Of a stretch of DNA of 64,000 nt, positions 17,555 through 26,486 are shown piece after piece; positions within the stretch are counted from its first letter, which is position 1, and every line of letters begins with the position of its first letter. The position numbers were made by a program, and so were the translations under genes. The DNA comes from Wolbachia endosymbiont (group A) of Bibio marci (GTDB lineage: Bacteria > Pseudomonadota > Alphaproteobacteria > Rickettsiales > Anaplasmataceae). Location of the stretch: NCBI RefSeq assembly GCF_947251645.1, contig NZ_OX366364.1:1116001-1180000 (forward strand), given 5' to 3'. The notes beneath the pieces were generated by a model, which worked only from the letters and a program-made list of their open reading frames with translations, was not told the origin of the DNA and did no database searches.

Positions 17555-18691
17555 ATGATGAAGCTGATTGTATTTATGCTGCTCTTTATCTTACCGTTAT
17601 ATACCGCTGAAACATCAACAGATCTTGCGCAGTATGCAGCCAGTGCCTCTTTTTCTTGTCATCCCAGTGCCCAGACACTGGGATCCAGCAAAATTGATTG
17701 TAAACAGCACACTATACAACATTTTCGATTAAAAAACTGGATTCCAGTGTCAGCTACTTGCATGACAGAAAGCAACCTGACTCACTCTCCAGTGTCACTT
17801 CAGCAAAGAATCAGGAAAAAAAAAGATATTACTTTGATGGAGGAAAGCAACGTAGGAAACTTAGTACATGATAGAAAATTATTATTCATATCCAGCACCA
17901 TAAAATCTTCCTTTTTTGCCACGGGAATTGAGCAAGGGTTGGCGCCAAATACAGTGGTGAAATTGATCAACATATATAAAGATTTCGGTGTTGATTTCAA
18001 AAAAGACATTGTGCCGAAGAGTAAATTGGAGGTTCTTTTTGAGAGATTGCCTAATAATCAGAAGACTGAAGAAAAAATTTTATATTCTTCACTGACAATA
18101 AACAAGAAAGCTATTAGTTTATATCATTATAAATCGCAAGACGGCAAAGAAAGGTATTTTAATAATGAAGGAATAAGCTTAAAAAATGGCGAAATTTTTG
18201 CAAATCCTTTAAATGGAGATTATCGCATATCCTCAAAATTTGGCAATAGAAAGCATCCTATTCGCGGTAAAATTGCTTTTCACAAAGGAGTGGATTATGC
18301 AGCTAAACTTGGCACTCCCATATACGCTGCTGCAGAGGGTGTGGTAGAATATATAGGAAAGAATGGTGGCTATGGAAATTACATCAAAATAAAACACAAA
18401 AATGAATATTCAACCTGTTACGCGCATGTAAGTAGATTTAGTGGCGATATAAAGTTAGGCTCTAAAGTAAAGCAGGGGCAGGTTATTGCCTATGTTGGTA
18501 GCACTGGTGTTGCAACAGGACCCCATTTACATTACGAAGTTATATATAACGGCAAACACATTGATCCGCTTACGATAGCGCATAAAAACGAAGTAAGGTT
18601 GCTTGATCATGAATTAAAGGAGTTTAAACTATTTGTAAGCAAGATAGATAAAACGATTAACAAGGAGGGTTCAAGTGAAAAAGAAGTTTAA
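17555..18691 (+). CDS. M23 metallopeptidase carrying an in-frame repeat insert
   Basis: Secreted or periplasmic peptidoglycan endopeptidase. It starts with a signal peptide (MMKLIVFMLLFILPLYTAE). Residues ~35-71 are encoded by a palindromic mobile repeat (17656-17767) and are unlike any peptidase. A basic region and a linker domain with KDIVPKSKLEVLFERLPN follow. The C-terminal M23 domain has all zinc and catalytic residues: HKGVDYAAKLGTPIYAAAEG (H and D), then YAHVSRFSG, then GPHLHYEV. This is the active-type counterpart of the degenerate protein at 0.7 kb. It overlaps the SPFH gene by 17 bases. The insert sits between signal peptide and mature domain, a place likely to tolerate extra residues. 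Confidence 0.9.
   Translation: MMKLIVFMLLFILPLYTAETSTDLAQYAASASFSCHPSAQTLGSSKIDCKQHTIQHFRLKNWIPVSATCMTESNLTHSPVSLQQRIRKKKDITLMEESNVGNLVHDRKLLFISSTIKSSFFATGIEQGLAPNTVVKLINIYKDFGVDFKKDIVPKSKLEVLFERLPNNQKTEEKILYSSLTINKKAISLYHYKSQDGKERYFNNEGISLKNGEIFANPLNGDYRISSKFGNRKHPIRGKIAFHKGVDYAAKLGTPIYAAAEGVVEYIGKNGGYGNYIKIKHKNEYSTCYAHVSRFSGDIKLGSKVKQGQVIAYVGSTGVATGPHLHYEVIYNGKHIDPLTIAHKNEVRLLDHELKEFKLFVSKIDKTINKEGSSEKEV
17656..17767. repeat. palindromic repeat inside the M23 peptidase coding sequence
   Basis: The words CTTGTCATCCCAGTGCCCAG, CACTGGGATCCAG, ACTATACAACATTTTCGAT and CTGGATTCCAGTGTCAGCTA occur here in order. The same series, slightly mutated, is found in an intergenic block at about 27,435-27,530. 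The ends form an inverted repeat (CCAGTGCCCAGACACTGGGATCC with GGATTCCAGTGTCAG in part). The length is a multiple of three in effect, because the peptidase frame stays open. Confidence 0.88.
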
Positions 18692-19610
18692 AGACAATAT
18701 GGATAAGAATACGATAAACGATAGAAATTTGAGTCAAATTCGGTTTTTTCCTGCATTAATACTAGTGATAATACTAATGGCAATACCGTTATCACTACTT
18801 GCGGTGTATGATACTCTGGCTTTAATACACAATAGCCTGGTTTCAATGGATGGTACTGCTTTAGTATTAATAATCCCATTTGTGATCCTATTCGTGATCC
18901 TATTCATAATTTTACCTACAGGGTTTTTTATCAATCATCCTAATGAAGCAAAAGTGATAGAATTTCTTGGTCATTATATTGGAACTTATTTTAAATCCGG
19001 AATGTTTATCACAATCCCATTTGCAAACAAACATGTCATTTCTCTAAAATTTCAAAATATTAACACAGAAAAAATAAAAGTGAATGATGCAAACGGAAGT
19101 CCAATAGAGATTTCAGCAGTGATTGTTTGGAGAGTAAACAGCCCTGCAAAGGCGTATTATAATGTTAACAACTATCACGAATTTGTTTTTGTACAAAGTG
19201 ACTCAGTAATAAGAGAATTAGCTAGTAACTATCCGTATGACAGCGAAAGCGATGAGGAATCTTTACGTAAAAATTCTGATAAAATTTCGAGTGAATTGCA
19301 GTCAATGTTACAACAAAGATTAGATATTGCAGGAATTGAGATTACAGAAGCAAGAATATCACATTTAGCATATTCATCCGAGATTGCACAAGCAATGTTA
19401 AGGCGTCAACAAGCACATGCTATCACTTCGGCAAGAAGGCATATAGTGCAAAATGCAATAGGAATTGTCGAGGAAGTAATAGCTCATTTTGAAAAAAACA
19501 AAAGCCTACAATTAGATGGCAAGCAAAAAGTTCAATTGATAAATAATTTGTTGGTTGCCCTAATCTCTGAGCAAGATGCACAACCGACGATTAGTTTGGA
19601 TAATAATTAG
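18675..19610 (+). CDS. SPFH / band 7 domain membrane protein
   Basis: A 311-residue protein of the stomatin/prohibitin superfamily. Two hydrophobic helices lie near the N-terminus (FFPALILVIILMAIPLSLLA and VLIIPFVILFVILFIILP). A band 7 domain follows: NEAKVIEFLGHYIGTYFKSG, then NINTEKIKVNDANGSPIEIS, AVIVWRVNSPAKAYYNVNNY, and a long helix with RRQQAHAITSARRHIVQNAI. It starts with GTG at 18675, overlapping the end of the M23 gene by 17 bases. Band 7 proteins often scaffold membrane proteases or lipid domains. Co-transcription with a cell-wall peptidase hints at envelope homeostasis, which is an inference. Confidence 0.88.
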   Translation: MKKKFKDNMDKNTINDRNLSQIRFFPALILVIILMAIPLSLLAVYDTLALIHNSLVSMDGTALVLIIPFVILFVILFIILPTGFFINHPNEAKVIEFLGHYIGTYFKSGMFITIPFANKHVISLKFQNINTEKIKVNDANGSPIEISAVIVWRVNSPAKAYYNVNNYHEFVFVQSDSVIRELASNYPYDSESDEESLRKNSDKISSELQSMLQQRLDIAGIEITEARISHLAYSSEIAQAMLRRQQAHAITSARRHIVQNAIGIVEEVIAHFEKNKSLQLDGKQKVQLINNLLVALISEQDAQPTISLDNN

Positions 19611-19699
19611 CTTAGGTATACTTTTAATTCTTTTTGGTTGATAGGCCAAACTATGTTATTATTATAATTTAGTAAAGAAATTTAAGATTATCAACATTT

Positions 19700-19982
19700 T
19701 AAGCTTGATATAGCTAATGCAAGTCAGGTTTCCCTCGTCATACCGCCACGAACCATCATACCGCCGCGGTATCTCATCCGCTAACAAGCAGCGGGATGAC
19801 GAGCTTATCATCATGCCGCCACGAACCGTCATACCGCGATTCATTCGCGGTATCTCGGCATAGATCCCGCTAACAAGCAGCGGGATGACGAGATGCCACC
19901 GCGAACCGTCATACCGCGATTCATTCGCGGTATCTCTAGATCCCGCTAACAAGTAGCGGGATGACAGTTGTCGTTTAGCTAT
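19700..19982. repeat. block of nested palindromic repeats
   Basis: Several copies of CCGCTAACAAGCAGCGGGATGACG and of its partner GAACCGTCATACCGC with CGCGGTATCTC alternate here (words shortened; copies near 19745, 19805 and 19885). The left end ATAGCTAATGCAAGTCAGGT equals the reversed end of the element at 21.66 kb. Each unit can fold into two GC-rich hairpins. It forms a composite with the ~500-bp element that follows. Confidence 0.85.
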
Positions 19983-20494
19983 AAACATTAAGAAATTTAC
20001 CAAACAAAAAAAAAGGCAAAAGAAACCCCGTTGGTGGTTGGCTATTTACTATGTACTAAAATATCGGCGTTTTTTTATTCTAAAACGCTTGATTAAGAGC
20101 GATTTAGTTACTTTTAACTTGCAACTAACCTACACCGCAAGTGTTTAAGAAATTTACTAAGCAGGAAAAAAGGCAAAGAAACCCCGTAGTAGCTAGCATT
20201 CAAATTCTCCCTTGTCAATTTGACGTTTTTTGCTGTCTTAAACGCTTTGTAAGCGCGTTTCGGCTTATATAGGTAAAAACCCAGAAATTTTTAAAGACAT
20301 GCGATGCACGTAGTGCGAAAAATTAAACATGAGACGCCAAATACCCTAAGTTTTTTGTCATTAACCTGCACAGATTGCGAAGATAAATAAATAGCTTCAG
20401 TCTCATGATAAGGGGACTGGCGAAGGGTGTCAAGTAAGTTTTTTCGTCTCTATTCCCAATAAAAGTTCGTTATATGGTTATGCAAGAAGTCTAA
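19983..20494 (+). repeat. ~500-bp dispersed noncoding element, copy A
   Basis: Begins near TTAAGAAATTTACCAAAC and ends at TGCAAGAAGTCTA. It contains two related internal modules (from ~19,987 and ~20,142). Each opens with TTAAGAAATTTAC, then an A-rich stretch and GGCAAA, GAAACCCCGT, and later CGTTTTTT and AAACGCTT. The right end contains ATGAGACGCCAAATACCCTA, CTCATGATAAGGGGACTGGC and GTGTCAAGTAAG. Nearly the same sequence occurs inverted at 25.08-25.59 kb (B), direct at 27.74-28.23 kb (C) and inverted at 50.42-50.93 kb (D). No transposase, rRNA or tRNA is encoded. Confidence 0.88.
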
Positions 20495-20515
20495 TGTTAG
20501 AAGGGTTAGTAATTC

Positions 20516-21577
20516 TTAACTACCACGAACATGTCCATTGCTGTGAGCAAAAGGTTCTACATTTTTCAAACAACTGCCTACTTTCAGTGAGTTGTTCAGA
20601 TTATGCTCTATTTGTGTTTTTGTTTCGAACTTAAATCCTAACTTTTCACAAAATTTTTGGAAATATTCTTTAATAATGTCAAACAAACTCTTATCACCCT
20701 CTTGATAGTTTTTTAGCTCTTCAGGAGCAGTAAGTAACAATTTGCCGTCTTTATATGTTACACCATCTTTACCATCTTGAGACTCAAGTGTGAATTCTAA
20801 TGAGCTGGATAGATCACATATTTTTTCTTCTGGATTGTCAAATGTGGTTATAGGTATTGCCATATCAGACTTAATTTTTATGTGATTGTGGTCAATGTAG
20901 TAGATATTTAGTGCTTTTTCAGGATCATGTGGAGTTAAGCTGTAACTGCTAAGCGCAGCGTGATACTCATTAAATATACCAGCTCCATATCCTGCTTGAT
21001 TACAATTAGTGACTAGCTCTTCTAAAATGGGGTCACTTGGAACTTCTGCTCCAGCATATCCAAACATTTCCTTAAAAATTTCTTTTGCAATTGGGCGGTA
21101 ATTTTTATCTCCCTTTCTTAGTAGTAGGTGATTATGCTCCTTTCCTATGTTGTAAAATCTTTCAAACTCTTTTCTATATGAATCAGTTTTCTGATGATCA
21201 GTAGTTTCAGGATTATTGAAGTGGTTCTCCCAAATTTTAGGTAATCTATTCTGATTAAGCTCTTTTAACACTGAATCAACAAAAACTCTACCCTGATCTG
21301 TATCTATTTCTCTTTCACCAACTAGAGAATCACTATAAATATCATTCTCACTAAGAAGCTTACTCTCATAGTCCTTCGCTCCTTCTTTCAGCGCAATAAT
21401 AAGACTTTTATCTATTTTTTTTTCATTAATAACGAAATTCATCCTGTGGAAATCTAAGTACATTGTTTCGCCAGAGTTTGCTTCTTTATTATCCTCTGCA
21501 GCTCTTAATTTACTGAAGTCAAATTCTTTAGCTTGAGCGTTTAATGTAACGATTGGATTTTTCTTTGCTTCTGCCAT
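20516..21577 (-). CDS. hypothetical protein of unknown family
   Basis: A 353-residue protein from the ATG at 21577, chosen because GGGGAG lies 8 bases upstream. In-frame ATGs at 21598 and 21592 precede that site. It has no membrane helix and no clear signal peptide. The sequence is acidic and mixed, with segments such as GETMYLDFHRMNFVINEKKI, KEIFKEMFGYAGAEVPSDPI and NIYYIDHNHIKIKSDMAIPI. A C-terminal amphipathic helix (SLFDIIKEYFQKFCEKLGF) is visible. It matches no family known to me. It is transcribed divergently from malonyl-CoA decarboxylase across a palindromic element, and its stop lies 22 bp from the end of copy A of the ~500-bp element. A soluble, possibly secreted Wolbachia-specific protein is one option, unproven. 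Confidence 0.7.
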   Translation of the reverse strand: MAEAKKNPIVTLNAQAKEFDFSKLRAAEDNKEANSGETMYLDFHRMNFVINEKKIDKSLIIALKEGAKDYESKLLSENDIYSDSLVGEREIDTDQGRVFVDSVLKELNQNRLPKIWENHFNNPETTDHQKTDSYRKEFERFYNIGKEHNHLLLRKGDKNYRPIAKEIFKEMFGYAGAEVPSDPILEELVTNCNQAGYGAGIFNEYHAALSSYSLTPHDPEKALNIYYIDHNHIKIKSDMAIPITTFDNPEEKICDLSSSLEFTLESQDGKDGVTYKDGKLLLTAPEELKNYQEGDKSLFDIIKEYFQKFCEKLGFKFETKTQIEHNLNNSLKVGSCLKNVEPFAHSNGHVRGS

Positions 21578-21654
21578 AATCTTGCTCCCCATTAACATTC
21601 TGAAATTAATTGTATTACTGAATTATTAATAATCTAGTAATAGTGCCTGCTATG

Positions 21655-21785
21655 TAGCTAAAATAACTTGGGTTTACCGACGATTTGACAAACGATAAAT
21701 TCGTCATCCCGCTGCTTGTTAGCGGTATCTAGAGATACCGCGGCGGTATGACGTGGGGAAACCTGACTTGCATTAGCCATGTATA
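21655..21785. repeat. ~130-bp palindromic element with terminal inverted repeats
   Basis: The left end TAGCTAAAATAACTTGGGTT and the right end, reversed (ATGGCTAATGCAAGTCAGGT), are similar inverted ends. Between them are CGTCATCCCGCTGCTTGTTA, GCGG and the hairpin GATACCGCGGCGGTAT. It lies between the divergent unknown gene and the malonyl-CoA decarboxylase gene and includes sequence just upstream of the latter's ribosome-binding site. A near-full copy is at 29.67 kb. Confidence 0.8.
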
Positions 21786-21798
21786 ATAAAGGGAATCT

Positions 21799-23202
21799 AT
21801 GACGAAAGAATCATTGGTAAAAACTGATATAGTGAAAGTTGAAGACAAAAAAGCGGTAAGGAGCTTTTTTAAAATACTAGGTGGAGTGGCAGATGCTGTA
21901 AGATCATGGATTGGTAACATCGGTCCTGATTTAAGTAACAGTCGCGATATCGATAGTTTAGTCTTGAAGATGAACGAGTGCTTAAATCCAAAGGGAGGGG
22001 AGGTTTCAGCACGTAAGAATGCTGTATCTCTTGGTAATTTGTACTTAAGCTTATCAGAGAAAGGTAAAATAAAATTTCTGCAAACCCTGGCAGAAAAATT
22101 TAATCCGAATAAAGAGGAAATAGACGAGAAAATAAAAGAGTATCAAAAGAATCAAAATCCTGAATTAGGCTATAAGTTTGAGCAAGATTTGATAAAAATT
22201 CTTGAATCACCGCGTTCTAAAATATTGAAGCAATTTATTTCTTTACCAGAAGGCCTTAAGTTTATTGTTGATATGCGTTCTGATGTGCTTAAACTAAAGA
22301 ACCAACATAGAAGCTTGAACCCACTAGAGAACGAATTAAAAAATATACTCTATACTTGGGTTGATGTTGATCTACTTGATCTTCGTCAAATCACTTGGGA
22401 TTCACCTGCATCATTGCTAGAAAAACTTATAAAATATGAAGCTGTGCATAAAATTTCCTCTTGGGGCGACCTAAAAAACAGACTAAACTCTGATCGTCTC
22501 TGTTTTGCTTTTTTTCATTACAAGATACCGAACGAACCTCTAATTTTTGTAGAGGTTGCATTGGTGGATAAGATTGCAGATAGCATTCAACACCTTTTAG
22601 ATGAGTCGGTACCTTCAAATGATCCAAGTAGTGCAAGCACTGCTATATTCTATTCAATATCAAATACTCAAGCAGGGTTATCTGGAATCAGCCTTGGTAA
22701 TTTTTTGATCAAAAGGGTTGTAGAAAAGCTGTCACAAGAGTTTAAAAGTATAAAAACATACGCAACTCTTTCTCCAATACCTGGCTTTACGAAATGGCTA
22801 AAAAACAATCTAAACCAAGATGTCACTTTATTGGGCAAACTAAATATAAAACAATCTAGTGCAGAAATTTTAGAAAGTGCAGAGCAATTAAAAACTAACG
22901 TTGAATGTACAAATGAAACTAAACAATGCATGCTTAAACTATGTGCACATTACTTGCTCAAGGTTAAGAGCAATAATGGAAGTGCCTATGATCCAGTGGC
23001 GCATTTTCATTTAAGCAATGGTGCATCGATAAAACAATTAAACTGGATGGCGGATACTTCTGAAAAGGGTATTAGTCAGTCGGCTGGGATGATGGTAAAT
23101 TATCTGTATGAGTTGCCTAAAATAGATAATAATCATGAAAACTATATGGTTAATAAAGTGATTTCCTGCTCGAAAAAAGTGTCGTCTATGTTGAAGGAGT
23201 AA
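21799..23202 (+). CDS. malonyl-CoA decarboxylase
   Basis: Converts malonyl-CoA to acetyl-CoA and CO2. The 467-residue protein spans the whole family: helical N-terminal domain (residues ~20-180, with GVADAVRSWIGNIGPDLSNS and LYLSLSEKGKIKFLQTLAEK), then the acetyltransferase-like catalytic domain. Family signatures are DRLCFAFFHYKIPNEPLIFV, SNTQAGLSGISLGNFLIKRV, TYATLSPIPGFTKWL with the catalytic-region serine, and FHLSNGASIKQLNWMADTS followed by QSAGMMVNYLY. AAAGGGA lies upstream of ATG 21799. The enzyme is common in Wolbachia and in animal mitochondria but not universal in bacteria. It may control malonyl-CoA or detoxify malonate. The gene sits between repeat elements and next to lepA. Confidence 0.94.
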   Translation: MTKESLVKTDIVKVEDKKAVRSFFKILGGVADAVRSWIGNIGPDLSNSRDIDSLVLKMNECLNPKGGEVSARKNAVSLGNLYLSLSEKGKIKFLQTLAEKFNPNKEEIDEKIKEYQKNQNPELGYKFEQDLIKILESPRSKILKQFISLPEGLKFIVDMRSDVLKLKNQHRSLNPLENELKNILYTWVDVDLLDLRQITWDSPASLLEKLIKYEAVHKISSWGDLKNRLNSDRLCFAFFHYKIPNEPLIFVEVALVDKIADSIQHLLDESVPSNDPSSASTAIFYSISNTQAGLSGISLGNFLIKRVVEKLSQEFKSIKTYATLSPIPGFTKWLKNNLNQDVTLLGKLNIKQSSAEILESAEQLKTNVECTNETKQCMLKLCAHYLLKVKSNNGSAYDPVAHFHLSNGASIKQLNWMADTSEKGISQSAGMMVNYLYELPKIDNNHENYMVNKVISCSKKVSSMLKE

Positions 23203-23277
23203 ATAGTCTCTTAATAAATAATTGCCCTCACAACACTTAAAATGTAAAATAGTTCTACTTAAATAAAATAGCCATAA

Positions 23278-25074
23278 ATGAACAACATAAGAAATTTTGC
23301 AATAATAGCGCATATAGACCACGGTAAGTCAACGCTTGCTGACCGTTTAATAGAGAAATGTAACGGCCTTGAAGCAAGAGAAATGATCAATCAAATACTC
23401 GATTCAATGGATATAGAGCGTGAACGTGGCATTACAATTAAAGCACAGACGGTAAAACTCAATTATACGGCAAACGACGGTAATCAATATTGCCTAAATC
23501 TCATGGACACCCCAGGTCACGTTGATTTTTCTTATGAGGTAAGTCGAAGCTTAGCTGCATGTGAAGGTTCGCTTTTAGTGGTAGATAGTAGCCAGGGCGT
23601 TGAAGCACAAACCCTTGCAAATGTATATAAAGCTATTGACAACAACCATGAAATAATAGTTGTGCTCAATAAAGTTGATCTTCCTGCTGCAGATCCAGAA
23701 AGGGTAAAACTCCAGGTTGAGGAAATAATTGGTATTGACGCAAGTGAGTCAGTTTTAATATCGGCAAAAACTGGACTTGGGATAAAAGATGTACTGGAAG
23801 CAATAGTGGCAAAACTTCCAGCTCCTCAAGGTGATGTAAATGCTCCACTGCAAGCAATTTTAGTTGATAGTTGGTATGACACTTACTTAGGAGTAGTAAT
23901 TTTAGTGCGAGTTAAAAATGGAGTGCTAAAAAAAGGCATGAGAATTGTTATGATGTCTAATAATGCTACATATCAAGTGGACAATATTGGTATTTTCACC
24001 CCTAAAAAAGTTATGACGAGTGAGCTTTCAGCGGGTGAAGTTGGTTTTATAACTGCTTCAATGAAGGAAGTAGCAGACTGCAAGGTAGGGGACACTATCA
24101 CTGAGGAAAAGAGACCTTGTAGTGAAGCACTTCCTGGATTTAAAGAAGTGCATCCTGTGGTATTTTGTAGCATTTTCCCTCACAAAACGGATGATTTTAA
24201 ATATTTAAGGGAAGCTCTAGAAAAGTTACATTTAAATGATGCAAGTTTTACCTTCGAAGCTGAAACTTCAAATGCGCTAGGCTATGGATTTCGTTGTGGT
24301 TTTTTGGGAATGTTGCATCTTGAAGTTATTCAAGAAAGGCTCGAGAGAGAATTTGATTTAGACCTAACAGCAACTGCGCCGAGTGTTATATATAGGGTTA
24401 CAACACAAAGTGGTGAAGTTTTGAATATTCATAACCCAAGTGATATGCCAGATCCAACGAAAATTGAAATTGTGGAAGAACCATGGATTACTGCAACAAT
24501 AATGGTCCCCGACCAATACTTGGGAGAGATTCTATCTCTATGTGAAGAAAGGAGGGGAGAACAGGAAGATTTATCTTACATTGGTAACACAACAACAGCA
24601 TTATTAAGATATAAATTACCACTGTCTGAGGTTGTTTTTGACTTTTATGATCGATTAAAATCAATTTCCAAAGGGTACGCAAGTTTGGATTGGGAAATCT
24701 CTAGTTATCGGGAAAGTCAAATAGATAAATTAAGCTTTTTAATTAATGGAGAGCCCGTAGATGCATTAGCCTGTATTGTTCACAAAAGTAGAGCAGAAAA
24801 AAGGGGGCGTGAAATATGTGCACGCTTGAAGGATCTAATATCACGTCAGCAATATAAAATTGCGATTCAAGCGGCAGTGGGCGGAAAAATTATTGCCAGA
24901 GAAACGATTAACCCATACAGAAAAGATGTAACAGCTAAACTCTATGGTGGAGATGTAACGCGAAGAATGAAACTACTTGAAAAGCAAAAAAAGGGTAAAA
25001 AAAGGTTACATTCTATAGGGAACGTAAATATTCCACAGAATGCTTTTATTCAAGCCTTGAAGATAAGTGATTGA
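23278..25074 (+). CDS. lepA: elongation factor 4 (LepA)
   Basis: Translational GTPase that back-translocates stalled ribosomes, 598 residues, complete. G-motifs are [20 protein letters not shown] (G1), [14 protein letters not shown] (G2), [20 protein letters not shown] (G3), [13 protein letters not shown] (G4) and the SAKTGLGI segment (G5). The EF4-specific C-terminal domain ends in [20 protein letters not shown] followed by [18 protein letters not shown], typical of LepA. It is transcribed in the same direction as malonyl-CoA decarboxylase. Its stop codon lies 7 bp from the beginning of copy B of the ~500-bp element, so the transcript probably reads into that repeat. Confidence 0.97.
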   Translation: MNNIRNFAIIAHIDHGKSTLADRLIEKCNGLEAREMINQILDSMDIERERGITIKAQTVKLNYTANDGNQYCLNLMDTPGHVDFSYEVSRSLAACEGSLLVVDSSQGVEAQTLANVYKAIDNNHEIIVVLNKVDLPAADPERVKLQVEEIIGIDASESVLISAKTGLGIKDVLEAIVAKLPAPQGDVNAPLQAILVDSWYDTYLGVVILVRVKNGVLKKGMRIVMMSNNATYQVDNIGIFTPKKVMTSELSAGEVGFITASMKEVADCKVGDTITEEKRPCSEALPGFKEVHPVVFCSIFPHKTDDFKYLREALEKLHLNDASFTFEAETSNALGYGFRCGFLGMLHLEVIQERLEREFDLDLTATAPSVIYRVTTQSGEVLNIHNPSDMPDPTKIEIVEEPWITATIMVPDQYLGEILSLCEERRGEQEDLSYIGNTTTALLRYKLPLSEVVFDFYDRLKSISKGYASLDWEISSYRESQIDKLSFLINGEPVDALACIVHKSRAEKRGREICARLKDLISRQQYKIAIQAAVGGKIIARETINPYRKDVTAKLYGGDVTRRMKLLEKQKKGKKRLHSIGNVNIPQNAFIQALKISD

Positions 25075-25080
25075 TCTTAA

Positions 25081-25590
25081 AAGACTTCTTGTATAGTTTT
25101 TGGCAACAACCGTTAGAAACAAAAAACTTCCTTTACAAGCTTCGCCAGCCCCCTTATCATGAGACTGAAGCTATTTATTTATCTTCGCAATCTGTGCAGG
25201 TTAATGACAAAAAACTTAGGGTATTTGGCGTCTCATGTTTAATTTTTCGCACTACGTGCATCGCATGTCTTTAAAAATTTCTGGGTTTTTACCTATATAA
25301 GCCGAAACGCGCTTACAAAGCGTTTAAGACAGCAAAAAACGTCAAATTGACAAGGGATAATTTGAATGCTAGCTACTACGGGGTTTCTTTGCCTTTTTTC
25401 CTGCTTAGTAAATTTCTTAAACACTTGCGGTGTAGGTTAGTTGCAAGTTAAAAGCAGCTAAATCGCTCTTAATCAAGCGTTTTAGAATAAAAAAAACGCC
25501 GATATTTTAGTACATAGTAAATAGCCAACCACCAACGGGGCTTCTTTTGCCTTTTTTTTTGTTTGGTAAATTTCTTAAATATTTATGACT
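25081..25590 (-). repeat. ~500-bp dispersed noncoding element, copy B (inverted)
   Basis: Reverse-oriented copy of the element at 19,983-20,494. Shared words on this strand include CCCCCTTATCATGAGACTGA, GGTATTTGGCGTCTCATGTT, CGCACTACGTGCATCGCATG, GGGTTTTTACCTATATAAGC, TGCCTTTTTTCCTGCTTAGT and CTTTTGCCTTTTTTTTTGTT. The first ~60 bases (AAGACTTCTTGTATAG...) differ from copy A except for the terminal GACTTCTTG word. A and B face each other and enclose about 4.6 kb with three genes. Confidence 0.88.
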
Positions 25591-25727
25591 AAAAGAGCCC
25601 GTGAAGGGTGTCATTCCAGTGCTTGACACTGGAATCCAGCTTTTTCATAATCATCAAAACATTGTACTTTAACATAAAACGGCTACTTTTATGCTTACCA
25701 ACTTAATAAAATTCCTGGATCCCAGTG
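25591..25727. repeat. palindromic repeat of the CCAGTG..CACTGG family
   Basis: The inverted words CATTCCAGTGCTTGACACTG and GAATCCAGC form a short hairpin at ~25,612-25,640. Further right, ATTCCTGGATCCCAGTG is the left half of a second repeat. That repeat is interrupted by the MITE at 25,728 and resumes with ATCCCAGTGTCTGGGCACTG after it. The MITE therefore landed inside an existing palindrome. Confidence 0.75.
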
Positions 25728-26053
25728 GGCTTTGTTGCATCGCTACTTATGAAAGGCTAACTATAGTTAGGATTATAAGCAACCTATTGAAAATCTTGTT
25801 TTTTTGCAATCAATCTGATCAAATTTAAGAATAGTAATTTATTATTTATATTAATAAATTTAATTCTATTGAAAATAGCTAAAGCATTGAAATTCTTGAA
25901 TTTTAGCCGGATTAGTGAGTGGTAGTGAAATTTCTTTTACTCAAATTTAGGTATTCACTGACCGTTCTTGTTATAAATACCAGAATAATAAGCTACTGAT
26001 ATTCTCTATCTTTTTTATCTTTAATCCATCATAGCTAGCGATGCAACAAAGCC
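25728..26053 (-). mobile_element. 326-bp MITE, copy 1, with 9-bp target duplication
   Basis: The element starts GGCTTTGTTGCATCGCTA and ends with the exact reverse complement (TAGCGATGCAACAAAGCC). It is flanked by ATCCCAGTG on both sides (25,719-25,727 and 26,054-26,062). No open frame is credible inside. The end sequence GGCTTTGTTG and the 9-bp duplication resemble IS903-type members of the IS5 family, so it was probably mobilised by such a transposase. An equally long copy in the opposite orientation is at 52,710-53,035. Confidence 0.93.
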
Positions 26054-26300
26054 ATCCCAGTGTCTGGGCACTGGGATGACAAGAGAAGGTACTGGGATGA
26101 CACCCTGACAACCGTCATCCCGCTACGTGTTAGCGGCTAAGAGATACCACGGCGGCATGACGTAGAGCTCGCATTAGCTATACTTTTATACTCACCAACT
26201 CAGCTGGATCCAAGTAGTCAAAGCACTGGAATGACAATGTGGAGTGTCTGCTTCTGTCATCCTATGATAGGATCCAGTCTAAAAAAAAAGACCTGGATTG
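26054..26300. repeat. mixed palindromic repeats
   Basis: Contains the second half of the palindrome split by the MITE (CCCAGTGTCTGGGCACTGGG), then GTCATCCCGCTACGTGTTAG with CGGCGGCATGACGTAGAGCT and GCATTAGCTATAC of the 130-bp family. CTGGATCCAAGTAGTCAAAG with CACTGGAATGACAATG comes next. Nothing coding was seen. Confidence 0.7.
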
Positions 26301-26486
26301 TATCTTAAAAAGAGTCAAAAGACTATAATAAGCAAAGGAGTGATACTGTGTCTGGGTAAAAACCGTTGGAATCTTAGTACACTCCTGGCTTAAAGCAAAA
26401 TGTAGTATGAACGGTAGGTGGATCTAAAAGATCGAATTACAATCCTGTATACAACATTTGCATTGATTATATTTATAGGTAAAAAA

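Noticed and set aside
19740..19980. Possible CRISPR array from regularly spaced repeats
   Set aside because: Repeats are palindromic units in varying orientation and spacing, spacers are not unique, and no cas genes are near.
19662..20003. Minus-strand open frame of 113 codons across the palindromic block
   Set aside because: It encodes a low-complexity repeat translation (GSRDTANESRYDGSRWH-type) made by the CCGCTAACAAG repeats, with no ribosome-binding site and no homology pattern.
20516..23202. CifA/CifB-type cytoplasmic incompatibility pair
   Set aside because: The two neighbouring genes are divergent. One is clearly malonyl-CoA decarboxylase and the other shows none of the Cif nuclease, deubiquitinase or helical repeat patterns.
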